Shown here: piece after piece, positions 24,786 to 38,100 of the stretch
How the letters are laid out: each line of letters begins with the position of its first letter
How positions within the stretch are numbered: position 1 is the first letter of the stretch
DNA from: Sabellastarte sp. h YS-2021
Lineage: Eukaryota; Annelida; Polychaeta; Sabellida; Sabellidae
NCBI GenBank assembly: GCA_964017235.1
Contig: OZ024927.1
Span: forward strand, 23,083,160 to 23,147,159
DNA: 64,000 bases
Reading direction: 5' to 3'
Notes under the pieces: generated by a model
Seen by the model: only the letters and a program-made list of their open reading frames with translations
Database searches by the model: none
Told to the model about the DNA's origin: nothing
Program-made: the position numbers and the translations under genes

Positions 24786-25492
24786 GTTATTGGAAGCGAC
24801 ATTTAAAGCAACGTTGATTAGCAGACATTTTTAACAGTTTATCATTTCTGTGTCTCTATAACAAAGTTAACTGACACTAAATAGAGAAAAATTTACAAAA
24901 TGCCTTTAATGTAGCAAATACCCTTTAGAATGTAGAGGGAATAACAGTATCCAAAGTTTACTGAAGGAAGTCTGACAGTATATAGAGGAATGGGGAGTTA
25001 AATGCCTATAAATGTAGCCAATACTGCCTATAGTGTGACCAGGGCATTATGAAGCCCAAGGATTTAGCATGGTCATTTCCTGAAATGCACAGCTGTTCTG
25101 TTTATTGGATGCACATATGACATGCTTGTATTTTCTGAGTGAGAAAATAAATGGTCATAACAGTCAAAAAAATAAATCCTCTGCTCTTAATAAAAGACAT
25201 TCTATTCATTATACAGTTGTCCGCATGCAGTAATTATTAATCTGCTTTATTTCCTTGACAAGGGCATAAATGTAATGGATTATCTGTGTTTGTTGGACAC
25301 GTCAGCTGTGGTCTAAGTTTACTGCTCCCAACAGCAATTTTGTGCAGACTTAATTAAGGCTTGGTTCCATATCCAAGGATTGTCGGGAAAGGGGCCCAGA
25401 CTTTAAAAGTCTTTAAGAGTTGATGTAGAAAAGTGCCAAGAGTACCAACAAGGCGAGAAAGTTCAAATGCATTTTGACACTGGGGATCAGAC

Positions 25493-27233
25493 CAGGGGCC
25501 GATTTCACAAAGGGACTTAAGTCCAGATTTAGACTTAAATCTAAGACTTTGGTCTTAAATTTTGTCAAAACAATGTTAAGTCTGTGGTCTTAGACTTAGC
25601 GGATTTCACAAAGCAGCTAAGTCCATGAAATTGCTAAGTCAGTGGACTTAACTTTAAGTCTGGAAGGTAGTGGGCTTAAATTTTGTAAAGAGGACTTAAA
25701 TATGGCCGCCATAAACTTTTCTCCACTTCAAAATTTGAAATGGCTGTAAATAAATTATAATTATACAGAACACCTCACTAAAGTAGTGTTTGGGAAGTTT
25801 ATATGTGGTAACAAGGTTTTCTATTTCAAAACAGCACTTATCCTTATTAAATATATCAAATGAAGAATATGTGGCACCAACAGTGTTCATTCTAGAGTTG
25901 GAGCTACTTGAGTCAAATGACTCCTTTACTCAATTTTGGTGAGACATTTACTAAATGCGATGAGTCAAACGACCAAAATTAACCTTACAGTTGAGCAAAT
26001 TGACTTAAATAGGAGAAAAAAAGTACTATTAGTCTATCTTCGAAATGAATTTGCAATACTAAATCAAATTCAACTCTACTCACTGTGAAAAAAACTTTAT
26101 TTCAATTCAAGACATATTTTTAGTCAGCATGATGTACAAGATTTCCTATGATGTACATGATTTGCAATAATTAAAGTATTTTTTACTGATTTTTTTTTTT
26201 TCATTTTTTTTTTGTTTCAATAAATATGGTCCAACCCTGCACTATCTAAGACTAGAAAAAAAATTAACTCACCTTGACATAGGTTCACTCAGGGAGTTGT
26301 TTTTATTTCATACGAAAAAACTCCAGACATTTATTTATGTAAATTGATATAGATTTGCCACTTTTTGAAGAAAAAAAAACTGGTTTTAAAGCAATAACAT
26401 ACCATATAAAGTTTAAGTTAAATTATTATTTAACTTTTTTCCAGTCGAAAATTTGTTATTAACATAGATGCAATTTTTTAAAAGTTTGTCCCACAGTAGT
26501 TTAAAATGTTTGTTGTTACTTGTTAACAATTGTCTTTGAAGTCACTTGTAAGAGTGCATTATGCAAAACTATACTTTAAAAAGTGAAAATATTAAAAACT
26601 GGATAATAAAATCTTGTTGTGCAATAGATATTTATTTCTATATATATTTAACAAAACTGTGAAAAAAGTGGAAATTTACAGCCACTGGTGAGTTTACATC
26701 ACTTACTATAAACGTGTTTTCCATTGATAAATACCAAATTTTTGTTAAACGAAGTATGATTGGACAGTGCCGTTTCCGCTCGACCAATCAAATTAAGGCA
26801 TTTAGAAGCAAGGAAACATGGAGGAATTGGGTTTAAAAAGACAATATATGTGTCCTTTTCTTTGATTTTTAAACAAAATTCGTCTAACTTTCCCAATATT
26901 TACAGCGAAAACGCGGGCGATAATGCAATATATATGCGTCAAAGCGACTCGGAACCATAACGTGCGCGTCTTTTCGCCCCAGTATAGCGACAAAAGACGC
27001 GGAAACGCGTAGTAAAATGAACACTGCTCCAATATCATATTTTTAATAGATACAAAAGGTCACATGACACAGAAAACCACTGTGGTTATTTGATAAGCTT
27101 GGACTAAGCTAAGTCACCTTTGTGAAATCCATTTTAAGTCCCAAACCTAGCTAAGACCAAAGTCTTAGATTTAAGTCCAAGACTTAGCCAATAAAGTTAC
27201 TTAGTTTAAGTCTTTTAGTGAAATCGGCCCCTG
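25493..27233. mobile_element. 1.74-kb terminal-inverted-repeat element, non-coding
   Basis: The left end reads CAGGGGCCGATTTCACAAAG and the right end, reversed, CAGGGGCCGATTTCACTAAA. The inverted similarity continues for about 140 bases and includes a long GACTTAAATCTAAGACTTTGG block and a second GGATTTCACAAAG motif. The interior (25720-27090) is AT-rich with no transposase-like ORF, so it is probably a non-autonomous DNA transposon. I found no convincing target-site duplication, so the superfamily is open. Confidence 0.75.
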
Positions 27234-30200
27234 GGGCTAGTCGATTTATTTGGGATCAATCCTGACCAATCCAAACCAAACTTGGAATCCATAGGACTTT
27301 TGAGCAGACCTGTACCACTTCAATGCCATTTCAATATGATATAAATAGACATATTAGTGTTAGGATTTGGCAGATTTTACTTTCCAGATCCTGCTAAAAC
27401 TGAAAGTCGGGCAATTGCAAGCTTGTAGCTACACTTTTTCATCATTTTGGTCAGTCAGAAGTAGTGCAATCCAGTCGTCTATGATTTCAATGCATTTAAA
27501 TGTGTCAGTGGCCGGATTTGACACATTGTACAACTGCTGGGTAACAACCCATGCTCTGTTTAGGACTCTCCCTCTTGACAAAGTCTAGTGGATATTTTAA
27601 TCAATTTTGCCCTAGAAATGCTTTTGTTCAACTCAGTTCTTCTATATGATGTATCCTGAGTGCATGCAGATCTCTACAGTTTGGCTTAGTAACATTAATA
27701 TAGTGTAGTTGAGGATCCTTTGGGAGTCAGGAGGCAAAGTCACTGACTATTTCCAAAATTATTCAACATGTGTGATACTCTTCAGTCTTTTACTGACCTT
27801 CCTGATTCAGCTCCCCAAGATATAGGATTACTGAAATTTTATGTCCTGACTTCAATATCGGCAAGAGTCAGGATCAATTTCAGGAACATGAAACCACGAA
27901 AAAATTGGTGGAAAAATAAAGTTGCGCCCCATCATAAATTGGAACAACTTGATCAAAATAATTATAAAATTGTCCTTCTCTTATGTGAAATTACATGTAT
28001 TTCTTCTGATTAAAATATGCATTGACACAAGCTTAAGTTAAAAATATACTTTACAAGAAATGCTCCAATTTTATTGAAATCATTGCTCTTTATTGCCAAA
28101 AGACTTATAATCTACACTGATTAATTTCCAGAAAATACTTGATTTAGTTCTGTCATGTCATATATGTATCTCTTATAACGAAATTTACTTAATATACACT
28201 ATTAAGCATCATATTATTGTAACGACTTGTACATATTATTTAGTTATTACATATATAAAACATATATATATACATTTTAATAAACAAGTATCGGCAGCTG
28301 TGTTGTGTCACTGTCTTGGGGGTGGGGACTGTCATGTGTTCGGCTGCCATAACCTCCACCTTATAGGCTTACAATAGGAAAATTTCACAAATGTTCCCTT
28401 TGTATGTGTCATTTGGGAAGTTTCAATATTTAAACACCCAGTTGCTGATCTAAGTGAGTAGAATAAGTTCCAAGTTTAGATCAGATCATCAGTGGGACAA
28501 GCTTTCTATATCATCTAATAACTGTTTGATAATTCATTATGGAGGTAGACATATCTGTGACCTTTGACCTGGTCACCACCCATGTCGGGTGTTTACTAAT
28601 TATACAATTTCAAGCTCGTCTTTCCATTTCTGTTAAACTAATTACTAAATAAACTAGGAAATATTAAAGAAAAACATTACTTGCTTGAACAATTTCTATT
28701 GTTAAAGATCAGGTAGCTCTTAATTCATAAATTTTATAAATCTCATTCCTATCTTTATATTAATTATTGTGCCACCAGGGTCCTGGCTCAATTTTAGGAG
28801 CAACCTTCAAGACGTAAATGTTCAGAAATGTCTTAGAACCACCCCAGCCTCTCTCCTGATGATGGTCAATATCTGTCTAGAGATTTATCTATTTGAACGC
28901 CTAGATACATATCATTTTATTCCAATATAAGTCTTTCCGTAAATAAAAATAAAACAACTTTTGGTGATGAAAAGGTGATCCAGGCTTCTCGAATGTTTAT
29001 TTGTTTGAATTATAAACCCAGAAAGACAAATGGTTCAGTATTTGATTCATTTGGTAGATTAAAAAGATTACACAACCGTAAAATTGGACAATGGGATTTA
29101 CATGTGCCAAGAATATCTACTACATCTACTGTGACAGACATCCCAATTAACTGACAGTGACCTTGACACTTTTTATATTTATGCTTTTTGACTTGGCAAT
29201 TTGACGTAATTTTGAGGCAGCCATTTTTGTTTGGACTTTGTTTTGTTTTATTTAATGACAGTTACTTGTCTATGAAAGTATGCATTGATACAATTATAGT
29301 TTCTATATAGTTACTGGCCAAGTAAGTGTCCAATACTTGAAATTAATGGGCTGCTAACTCAGTCTCGAAATTACACCTCTTCCATGATTTGCAAATCTCA
29401 AGATATTGTTTGACATTATTAGTACTTTTCATTTTTCTTTAGTATTGTGGCCATTTAGTTAAAATAAGAATTAAAAAGCTTTCTCTTGAAAATGTGTGTG
29501 TCTAAAAATGCGTGTCTTCCATATGTGATAATAATCTTTGGCTGAAACAACTGTCCATTAATGAAAAGAATTGGGCACTTTCAACAAAAGAAAAAAATTA
29601 TTTGTGTGTGCCTCATTGCATATTTTATCAAAAACTGTTATTTACAACAATTAACATAAATACCAACTAGAAAAGCACTTAGAGAGTACAAACCTCTGCG
29701 AAGCAGCTCGTTTTACCCCATTAACTCAATTATTCAGAATTTTGCTAGGACCAGTTAAAACTTAGGTACATAGACATTATTCTGGAGATGTCTTGTATTT
29801 CTTCTGAGTAGCAATCTGACGATTTATTATGGAGGTATTTACACATATATTGAAAATGGCCATATCTCGCAATTCTAAAAGATCCTTCAAATAGTCATGG
29901 GTGCAGACAGTGAGCCCGATCACCAGCAAATTCAACCTGTCTTTTCCTTCTGTCATAGACATCTCTAAAACATTCATCAAAATATGTCCATAACACTTAT
30001 GGGGGTTGGCATTTAAATGTCAACCTTAATCATTCCTTCACCCTACTTTAACCAATTTATCCACATATTTTGTAAATTTACCAATTATTCAGCTGGGCAG
30101 TTTCTGATTGGTCAATAGCTTGACCTTTTGGTTGACCAAGGGGATAATGGTCAGATCTGAACTGGCAGTCGATGTGACAAGACTAAATATTTTTGCAAAA

Positions 30201-30297
30201 TTTATTTTATATTTTATTTCTACTTTTTATTATTTTTGTATTAGTGTTATTTGAATTGTAATAGTCTTGTCTCTGGTTACAGACTTCATTGGATGAG
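27234..30297. other. Non-coding stretch before DIRS-2
   Basis: AT-rich, with a TA-rich run at 28247-28275 and the dispersed GGCGGAGG-type block on the minus strand at 29672-29709. No convincing ORF. The left terminal repeat of DIRS-2 should lie here or close by, but I could not recognise one. Confidence 0.45.
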
Positions 30298-31563
30298 ATG
30301 GCAACTTGTCAGAAGCACAGAATGGCAGGTAAACCTTACAATTTGCATAGAAAAGTTGAGATTCCGGTTGAATTACAGGTTCAAGATGGTGGTGCATTTT
30401 TGAATGAATTTTCTTCACAGCCAACCCCGGGTCAGTCTGGTTCAAAATTTGATACTGAGAGTGATATTGAATTTGATATTGATGCGCTTGTAAATGACAG
30501 TGATAGTGATTTAGATCATGATTCTGTCATTTCAAAACATAGATTGGATATTAGAAATTCTGAGAAGGCACCACTTGTTGAACGGATGTTGGATCCGACT
30601 AGTTCAGATCAAGCTTTGATTAATGCAAAGATTTTGTCTCAACTTGATGCAATTGGTAAGCATTTGAATGTCATTGAAAGTAAATCTGTGGTTAAATCTT
30701 GTTCTAAGGTTAAAAAGTCTGTGTGTAAACCTGAAGCTGCGAGTTCAAATCTCATTGCTTCCCAAGGGGAGGCTGATTTGCAAGAAAACTTGACAAACTT
30801 ACAGACTATTCATCATGAAAGGTTTATCCAAGAGCAAGTTGAGAATTGTCTCAAAGAATTGTCTGGCCTTAATAAAAATGGTATTGATGCAAAAAGTAAG
30901 TCAAAGAGGGGGTATATGTGAATCAAATAATTAAATGGCCACATGAATTCGTCTTAGCTGGAACTTCTCAAAGAATTGTCTGGCCTTAATAAAAAAAGTA
31001 TTGATGCACACGTAAGTCAAAGAGGGGGGTATATGTCAATCAAAGAATTAAATGGCCACATGAATTCGGTTGAATTACAACCAACTTAATATAACACAGT
31101 GTATTGCCGGATTTTGTCGGATCATGCGACATGAAAAAATCGACAAATAAGAGGTCATATGCTGGATTACCTTATTGCTTTATTGGACGATTCCAATGAT
31201 TTTTTTTGTGGCAAGCAGCAACAGCCAGTCACGCTGTTCTGTTATGTCGAATGGAGCAAGGGGAGATTGCTAGCTGGTCTGAAACAGAAAAAAAATGATC
31301 AGATCCGAAGAGCAAATGCGCAGAGACATGTATCCGACTCCCTCACCACTACTGGTGGCCAAAAATTAAAAAAACAGACTCAGACTTTTCAAAAAGGTGT
31401 CAAATCAATGCCATGTATGTACTTTAATGACAACACTTGTACTTTTAACAAAAACCATGAAACAAAAGGGGTGTTTTATAGGCATATCTGTAGTTCCTGT
31501 TTCACACAGGATGGCAGTACTCATAGTGCCAGTGATTGTAAAAAATCAGTAAAAAACGATTAA
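30298..31563 (+). pseudogene. DIRS-2 Gag-like ORF, broken
   Basis: The first frame (from ATG 30298 to a stop at 30919-30921) is acidic and low in complexity (DSDSDLDHDS). It ends at KSKRGYM, matching the KSKRGG of DIRS-A Gag. A second frame (31159-31563) carries an RRANAQRHV block (RRAHAQKHV in DIRS-A) and a zinc-binding array C-x7-C-x5-H followed by HICSSC. Both parts align in order with residues about 170-350 of the intact DIRS-A polyprotein. A 117-bp tandem duplication (30849-31082) and frame breaks separate them. The protein would have formed the particle or RNP coat. It is dead as it stands. Confidence 0.75.
30849..31082 (+). repeat. 117-bp tandem duplication inside DIRS-2 gag
   Basis: Two adjacent units begin TCTCAAAGAATTGTCTGGCC at 30849 and 30966 and both run on to AAATGGCCACATGAATTCG. 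They differ by scattered indels, so the duplication is not recent. Confidence 0.8.
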
Positions 31564-32117
31564 TCCTGGTCATGGTTACCAGGGCTCAGTTACAGCCTGA
31601 TCATGTCCAAGAAGATTTGCCTAATACCTGTAAAAGTAAAGCTACATTTGTACATAGTAGTGTGGAAAAAATGTAAATAAGCAGTATCCTTGTAGGTTTG
31701 TGCATAATCAATCTAGTTCTGATTTGAATATTTTGAAGCAGGAAATGTCGGCTACTAGAGCTACATGGAAGGAATGGCTAACAGCCAGTGACCGATGTAA
31801 ACCTGTGATACCTGGTAAGTCTTATGCTGAGGTCTTGAAGACTGATTTACAGTCTCAACGCATGCAAAGTCGTGAAAAAATGGGGTGGCCCCCCAGCAAA
31901 GGCGCCTTCAGGGCAAGCTTGCGGGGTGGGGGCATGTTGCACCCATGAAAAATCAAGGTATCAGTTCTGATAGCCCAGCTTGTAAAAATATTGCCAGGGT
32001 AAATGTTAAGGTTGCACCTGCTCAGAATTCTCTGACCTTGAGTGTGACCTTGGCACCCTGGAATTGAGTTCAGGAAAAAGTGCAAATTATGATGATTTTT
32101 ACTGTTGAAAAAAAAGA

Positions 32118-33720
32118 GTGGACCAGAGCCTGGTACAACAAGCTAGGTCGTGTTTTGAGTATGCTGCTTGCAAAGAACAAATGGGTAATGCGTTTAGTGC
32201 CATTCAACTTTCACCTCTAGTGCTTTATCAAGGTCCAAAAACCAATCATGCTTGCACATCTGACATTCTTACTCTCCTGAGGGCTGTGAGAGATTCTAAT
32301 TGTCCAAATTATATGGGAATCCGGATTCCAGTGGCTTCTAAATCGAAAATTAAAAATTGGAAATACTATTTGGCAGATTATTGGGATAAACATTTGCTAG
32401 ACCTATTGTTTTCCCACTCGATTTCAACAGGAATTTCGAATTGCAGTCTACTGAAGAAACACCATGCTTCTGGGCGAGATCATGTACATGATACAGAATA
32501 TTATATTCAGGAAGAGTTGAAACATGGTGCTATGTTGGGAGGTCAGACGTACTATTGTAGATTTGAGCTGGCCTGAAAATTTTTCAGTTAATGTTGGTGT
32601 TCAGAAGAACACATACCTGGGTTCGAGTTTTGTTTTGAATTATCCATCTGTTGATGACATTGTTAAGAAAATTATTGAATTGGGTCCTGGGTCTTTGCTA
32701 TATAGAGTTGATATTAGCCGAGCTTTCAGGCAGCTTAAAGGGGCTCCAGGGATCTTTTGGGTCTTAAGCATCAGTCCTACTTCATCGACCAATCGGTACC
32801 ATTTGGGTACAGACAAGGTTCAGTTTTCTTTGGAAAAGTCACCGATAGCATAAGATATATTATGAAACAACAGGGTTTTCCACATTTGCACAATTATGTC
32901 GATGATCTAATATACTGTGGATTACCCTCTAATATTCACCTGTCTTTTGAGACATTGTTAGAGCTTTTGATCAAGTTGGGTCTGACCATCAACCCTAAGA
33001 AATTGGTGGCTCTATGTACCTCTCGGGTTTCTTTAGGCATACTCATTAATACTGAAACCAGAACCATGTCTGTCCCCCCAGATAAGCTCAACAGTGTTAT
33101 TGACATGTGTAATCAATGGCAAAACAAAAAATTCTGCTCAAAAAGTCAATTACAGTCATTGCTAGGCTCTATATTGTATTTGTCAAAATGTGTAAAAACT
33201 GCACATACGTTTCTTAATTGCTTATGCTTTTGAGGGAAAATTTTGATCAAAAGACAATTTTTCTGAACAGAGACTTTTTCAAAGATTTGAACTGGTTTTA
33301 CAGTTTTTTGACACACAGTTTAATGGGGTTGTGTATTTTGATACCAAGCCTGTTCAGGCAGAGTTGCAACTGGATGCATCCCTTACTGGCATGGGGGGAA
33401 TTTTTGGTAATCTGTGTTATGCTTTACCAATTTCAAAAAAGTTTCAAAATTACTCCATTGTCCATCTTGAGATGACAAATATTTTAGTTGCCTTGCAAAT
33501 TTAGGCTTACCAGTGGAAAGATAAGAAAATTCGGGTTAAGTGTGATAACATGGCAGTGGTGAAGGTCCTCACTTCTGGGAAGACAAAAGATGCCATATTA
33601 GGTTTTGGGCTCGTAATATATGGATGTTATCTGCATTATTTAATATCTCTATTCACATTGAGCATATTTCTGGTAAATTTAATGTTATTGCTGATTTATT
33701 TTCTAGATTTAAATTTTACC
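32118..33720 (+). pseudogene. DIRS-2 reverse transcriptase/RNase H, broken
   Basis: Three overlapping frames together give a DIRS-order RT: NYMGIRIPV and WKYYLADYWD, then DLSWPENFSVN and LYRVDISRAFRQL, then VPFGYRQGSVF and the catalytic YVDD near 32898-32909, followed by QLQSLLGSILYLSKCVK. RNase H traces follow (LDASLTGMGG near 33370, CDNMAVVKVL near 33540, IADLFSRF near 33690). Compared with DIRS-A, about 25 residues at the start of the RT are deleted near 32540, and frameshifts occur near 32745 and 33230. The fourth RNase H acidic position region reads CDNM where DIRS-A has CDND. Clearly related to DIRS-A but a different lineage. Confidence 0.85.
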
Positions 33721-33829
33721 AACAGTCCTAGGAATTGCTTGCTACATATGTCCCCAATATGTCATGGGTCACCACTCACATTGATTTAACTTGTTTCAAT
33801 TATGATATATAGTTTCAGATCATACTGTT

Positions 33830-34750
33830 GCCTCAGCCAAGCTGACTACCAGAGCGTATGCCCAGCTCCGGGATGCACTCCTGCGACCCAGAAAACATAT
33901 GGCAGGATGATGGCTGATTTTTTGGCTTTTCTGGTGGTCACTGGGCTGACCCCCTGCCAGGTAAATGTGGATATCATTTTGGCCTTTCTTCACTATTTGG
34001 TAGATAATTCTTTATCTGTTGCCAATATCTCCAATTATCTGACAGGTCTTATGACCATGTTTATAATACACGACCTCCCCACTCACCCCTTCAGGGATGA
34101 AAAAATCCAAATGTTTGTTAGATCTGTAATAATAAACAGGCCACTGGTTGTTAAGTCAAGATCTATCCTTACTGAACAGATCTTGTAGGACATTGTTTCT
34201 GTAATTGAGCCATTAGAATTTTCACAAATTTTTGTTTCTCCTGGCATTTTTTCTCATTTTTAAGATTATCAAACATGGTTCCCCATGCAATAAATGGTTT
34301 CGACCCTTCTAGGCAACTAGCTCAAGGTGATATCACTATTGATCTTGTGAAATGGTCTAAAACCATCCAGTCTTGAGATAAGGTTGCTCGTGTGGTCATT
34401 CCAAAAGTCCCAGGTTCCAGATTATGCCCAGTCACAGCATTATATAATATGTTGCAACTGGTTCCTGGTTCATATAATGATCCATTATTTGCCATTTTTA
34501 AGGCTATCAAATGGTCTACTCTTACAGATAGCATGGTCAGGAAGCACTTGAAGAGGGTCTTGCTTTTATTAAAAGTGCAACACCATAACTTCACATCTCA
34601 TACCTTTAGAAGGTCTCTTGGGCCTTTGAACACGGGGTCCCCATTGATACCATCAAACAGCAGGGCATTTGGTCCTCTGACTGTGTTTGGAGGTATATCC
34701 AGAAATCAAACTCCTCTTACCCAAGCCTTCCAACGACATCTACTCCCCTG
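33830..34750 (+). pseudogene. DIRS-2 tyrosine recombinase, broken
   Basis: The N-terminal core-binding part reads TQKTYGRMMADFLAFLVVTG and FLHYLVDNSLSVANISNYLTGL (LEFLVDNGVSSHMISNHVSA in DIRS-A). A stop at 34186-34188 and a frameshift precede the catalytic half, which retains PGSRLCPVTAL, DSMVRKHLKRVL and the HTFRR box (H-x-x-R) near 34599-34613. A frameshift just after HTFRR shifts the tail (VFGGISRNQ in another frame is WRYIQK). The enzyme would integrate circular cDNA; this copy cannot. Confidence 0.8.
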
Positions 34751-35035
34751 ATGGGTGGTTTGGGTGAGATTTTGTCCATTATTTGCAAATAACCAAATAA
34801 ATGTGCGGCAGTTTTCTTCATATTTTATTAATTATATTTTATAATAGTTCATGGCCAGGGTCAGCCCTGCCAGTTGTCACACTGTATGGGTACATTATGG
34901 ATTTAAAACTCATATTCACTATTATATCTAGTCATTGAAGCATTATTACTAATTATTATTATTAATTATTAATAATTCTATGAACTGCAAAGAAATTTTA
35001 GTTTTTTAGATGTGTGCGTAAAATAAAAATATAAA
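34751..35035. other. DIRS-2 3' flank
   Basis: AT-rich sequence between the DIRS-2 recombinase and the LINE-A2 tail. No split direct repeat comparable to DIRS-A is visible, so the DIRS-2 terminus is lost or displaced by LINE-A2. Confidence 0.4.
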
Positions 35036-35060
35036 ACCAATCAATCAATCAGTTGTCCAG

Positions 35061-35095
35061 GTGCTTAATCTCCGTATCAATGGATTCTAAGGCAC
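35061..35095 (-). other. 3'-UTR RNA hairpin of LINE-A2
   Basis: The base stem is GTGC/GCAC instead of GCGC/GCGC, and the upper stem is TCC/GGA. The bulged C and TTAG/TTAA segment are the same as in the other copies. The T-A pair replacing a C-G pair in the base stem is a compensatory change. Confidence 0.7.
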
Positions 35096-35185
35096 ACCAT
35101 CCAATCCGTAAGGCATAAATCATGAGACATTAGACATGTTCCGAGTCGTTGCCAGGGAGGCGGTCCGGTGTTCGGTAGTAAGAAG

Positions 35186-38100
35186 CTATGGTGGGAATGA
35201 TTTCTGAAATAGGTAGGTTTTGAGTCGACTTTTGAAACTGGAGAGATTTGGAGCACTGCGTATATCATATGGAAGATCATTCCATAACTTAGGGGCATCA
35301 TATGAGAAACTATTGTTAAAATGGACCTTTGATTTATGGATGGAAGGACAGTTAGAGGGAACCAGAAGGAACAAATTTTTGGGATTGGAACGTCTTGTAT
35401 TCACGGCAGATTTGTACAAGGGGAGATATGGTGCAAAATACTTAGGCTGGCCAGTGATGAGGTACTTATAGACCAAAACTAGGGTTTTGAAGATAATACG
35501 TTGTCTAACGGGTAGCCAATGGAGTGTCCTAAGGGTGGATGTAATGTGAGTGTACTTTGAAGCACTAGTGACAAACCGTGCAAGCGCATTTTGAACATAT
35601 TGGAGCCTTGTAGCATTTCGGGATGACAAACTGCGAAAAGGAGAGTTGCAATAATCCAAACGACTACTGACCAGAGCATTTGCAATCACCACTGATGTAT
35701 CCACAGAAAGAAACCTCCTGATACAATGAAGGTCCCTGAGGCTGATAAAGCAGGATTTGATAACAGAATTTGGTGAAACAAAACTTTGCATCAAACAGAA
35801 CACCCAGATTGCGTACAACATCTGCGGGAGAGAGGCAATTACCCAGGATATTGACAGATAGTGAGTCACTGAGCCATTTGTGTTTGTCTTTGGCACCGAA
35901 GACTACGAATTCTGTTTTATCAGGATTTAGCTTGAGTTTGTTTTCAGACATCCAGACCTGAATATCATTCAAACATGATTTAAGACGGTCAAAAGACTTG
36001 AGACTATCATCAGGGGATAAGTGAATGAACAACTGAGTGTCGTCCGCATAGAAGTGGTAACGGACTCCGGTATATTTTCTGATGACTTGACCAAGAGGTG
36101 TTGTGTAGAGGGAAAACAGAAGGGGACCTAAGACAGAACCTTGGGGGACTCCAAACTTCAATTTGAACAAATTCGAAAGACTAGAACCAATCTTGACTGA
36201 CTGGAAACGATCCTGGAGATAGGATCTAAACCATTTTAATGCCGATCCAGCAAAACCAAATCTAGACGACAGACAGGATAGGAGTGTGTCATGATCGATA
36301 GTATCAAATGCCGCAGACAGGTCGAGTAGCACTAGTGCTGTAGGCATGCCCTTGGACAGAGATAAGTGAATCTCATTTTTGATGCACAACAAGGAAGTTT
36401 CTGTCGAGTGCCCCACCTTGTAGGCTGACTGGAAAGTATTACCAAGATCATGAGAATCCATATGAGATCTAATTTGGGCAGCCACAATTCGCTCGACCAA
36501 TTTTGACAAGAAGCTAAGACCGGACACTGGTCGGTAGCTCTTCAAATCCTCTTTTGAAAGGGTGGACTTTTTGAGGAGGGGAGTGACAATAGCCTGTTTG
36601 AAAGGATTAGGAAAAATGCCGTTTTTGAGGGACAAGTTAACTAGTTTAGTCAATGAAGGGAGAAGAATGTCAATACATTGTTTCACAATGTGAGTGGGGC
36701 ATGGATCAAGGGAGCAAGTTTTAGAAGGGGATTCCTTGATAAACTTAAGGACTTCAGTCTCAGTGACAGCTTGAAAGGAACAGAAAGTTGGCGGCTCCTT
36801 GTCTGGATGAAGAACCTGAGATCGGGTGTATTTAAAGGTGTCTCGAATCTTTTTAATTTTATCAATGAAAAACGAACCAAATCTGTTTGCTAATGATTTT
36901 TCATCATCAAAGGATGGGAGGACAGTAAAATTTGACCGACTCAATGTTCTGTTTAGTGCATGCCATAACCTCTTGCTATCGCCGCAATTTTCACTAACTA
37001 GATCACGATAGAAACACCCCCTTGTTTCTATTTAGGATGTGGTTACATCTGTTTATCTGCCGCCGAAGACGAGAACGATTTTCAGGGGATTTGTCTCTTC
37101 TCCAGGCACGCTCAAACTGCCTTCTCATGCACTTGGCAGTTCTATACTCATCAGTTATCCAGCTTGGGGCTGGTTTGATGAGCTGTTTAGTCTTCACTGG
37201 TGCATGAATATCTAGAAGGCCAGACAAACCAGACATGTACTGTTCATGCAATAAATCTATGTCATCAGATGGTGAGCTAACAAACGGAATAGTCAGGAGG
37301 TCACTTCTGAATTTATCAAAATTCAATTTATGGTACTGACAGAAGGTAACAACTTTCTGAATTGGTGTATCCAAAGATGGAAAGTCAACCACACAAGAGA
37401 TAATTTTGTGATCACTAATGAAGCCTGAACCTTTCACATCAGAAATTGCAGAGAACTCAGATGGAGCCATCAACAAATCTAAGGTATGACCATGAAGGTG
37501 AGTTGGAAAATCAATGTATTGGGACAGGAAGCAAGAATCCATGACTGATTTAAATTCAGAGACTGTTGGAGACATAATGTCGACATGAAGATTAAAATCA
37601 CCACAAATGACAAAGGAGGGGGATAAGGAAGACAAAAAACCCACATATGACAGAAAAACTTCAAAAAATTTTACTACAGAAGAGGCAGGGGGCCGGTAAA
37701 TGACCCCAAGAAACAAGCGACGCCCATCAAGAGTGAGACAGACAGTGTGATTTTCAAAGGAGGAGAACTCAGGGGAATGAATGGTTTTAAAATCAAGAGC
37801 AGATTTAATAAAAAAGCCAACGCCGCCACCACGTTTGTTTTCTCTATTGGTGTGAACAAGGGAAAAATCTTCAGGCGTTAACTCATTTAAAAATGAGGGT
37901 GTGTCTAGAGCTTTAATATGGGTCTCGGTGAGACCAAAAACATCAAAATTTCCAGTTTGGATTTCATCACAGAGAATTGGACCTTTATTCCTAATGGACC
38001 GGCAGTTAGCAAACCCAAACTTCAATGGCCCAGGATTTAGAGCGACATCACCCGACAGTAGAACCAGAGCAAGCTGCCTGAAAGACGCCTTTTCACAAAA

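Noticed and set aside
28316-28336. GGGGACTGTCA as a terminus of another DIRS element
   Set aside because: The match to the DIRS-A end is about 11 bases only, with no accompanying repeat or ORF at the right distance.
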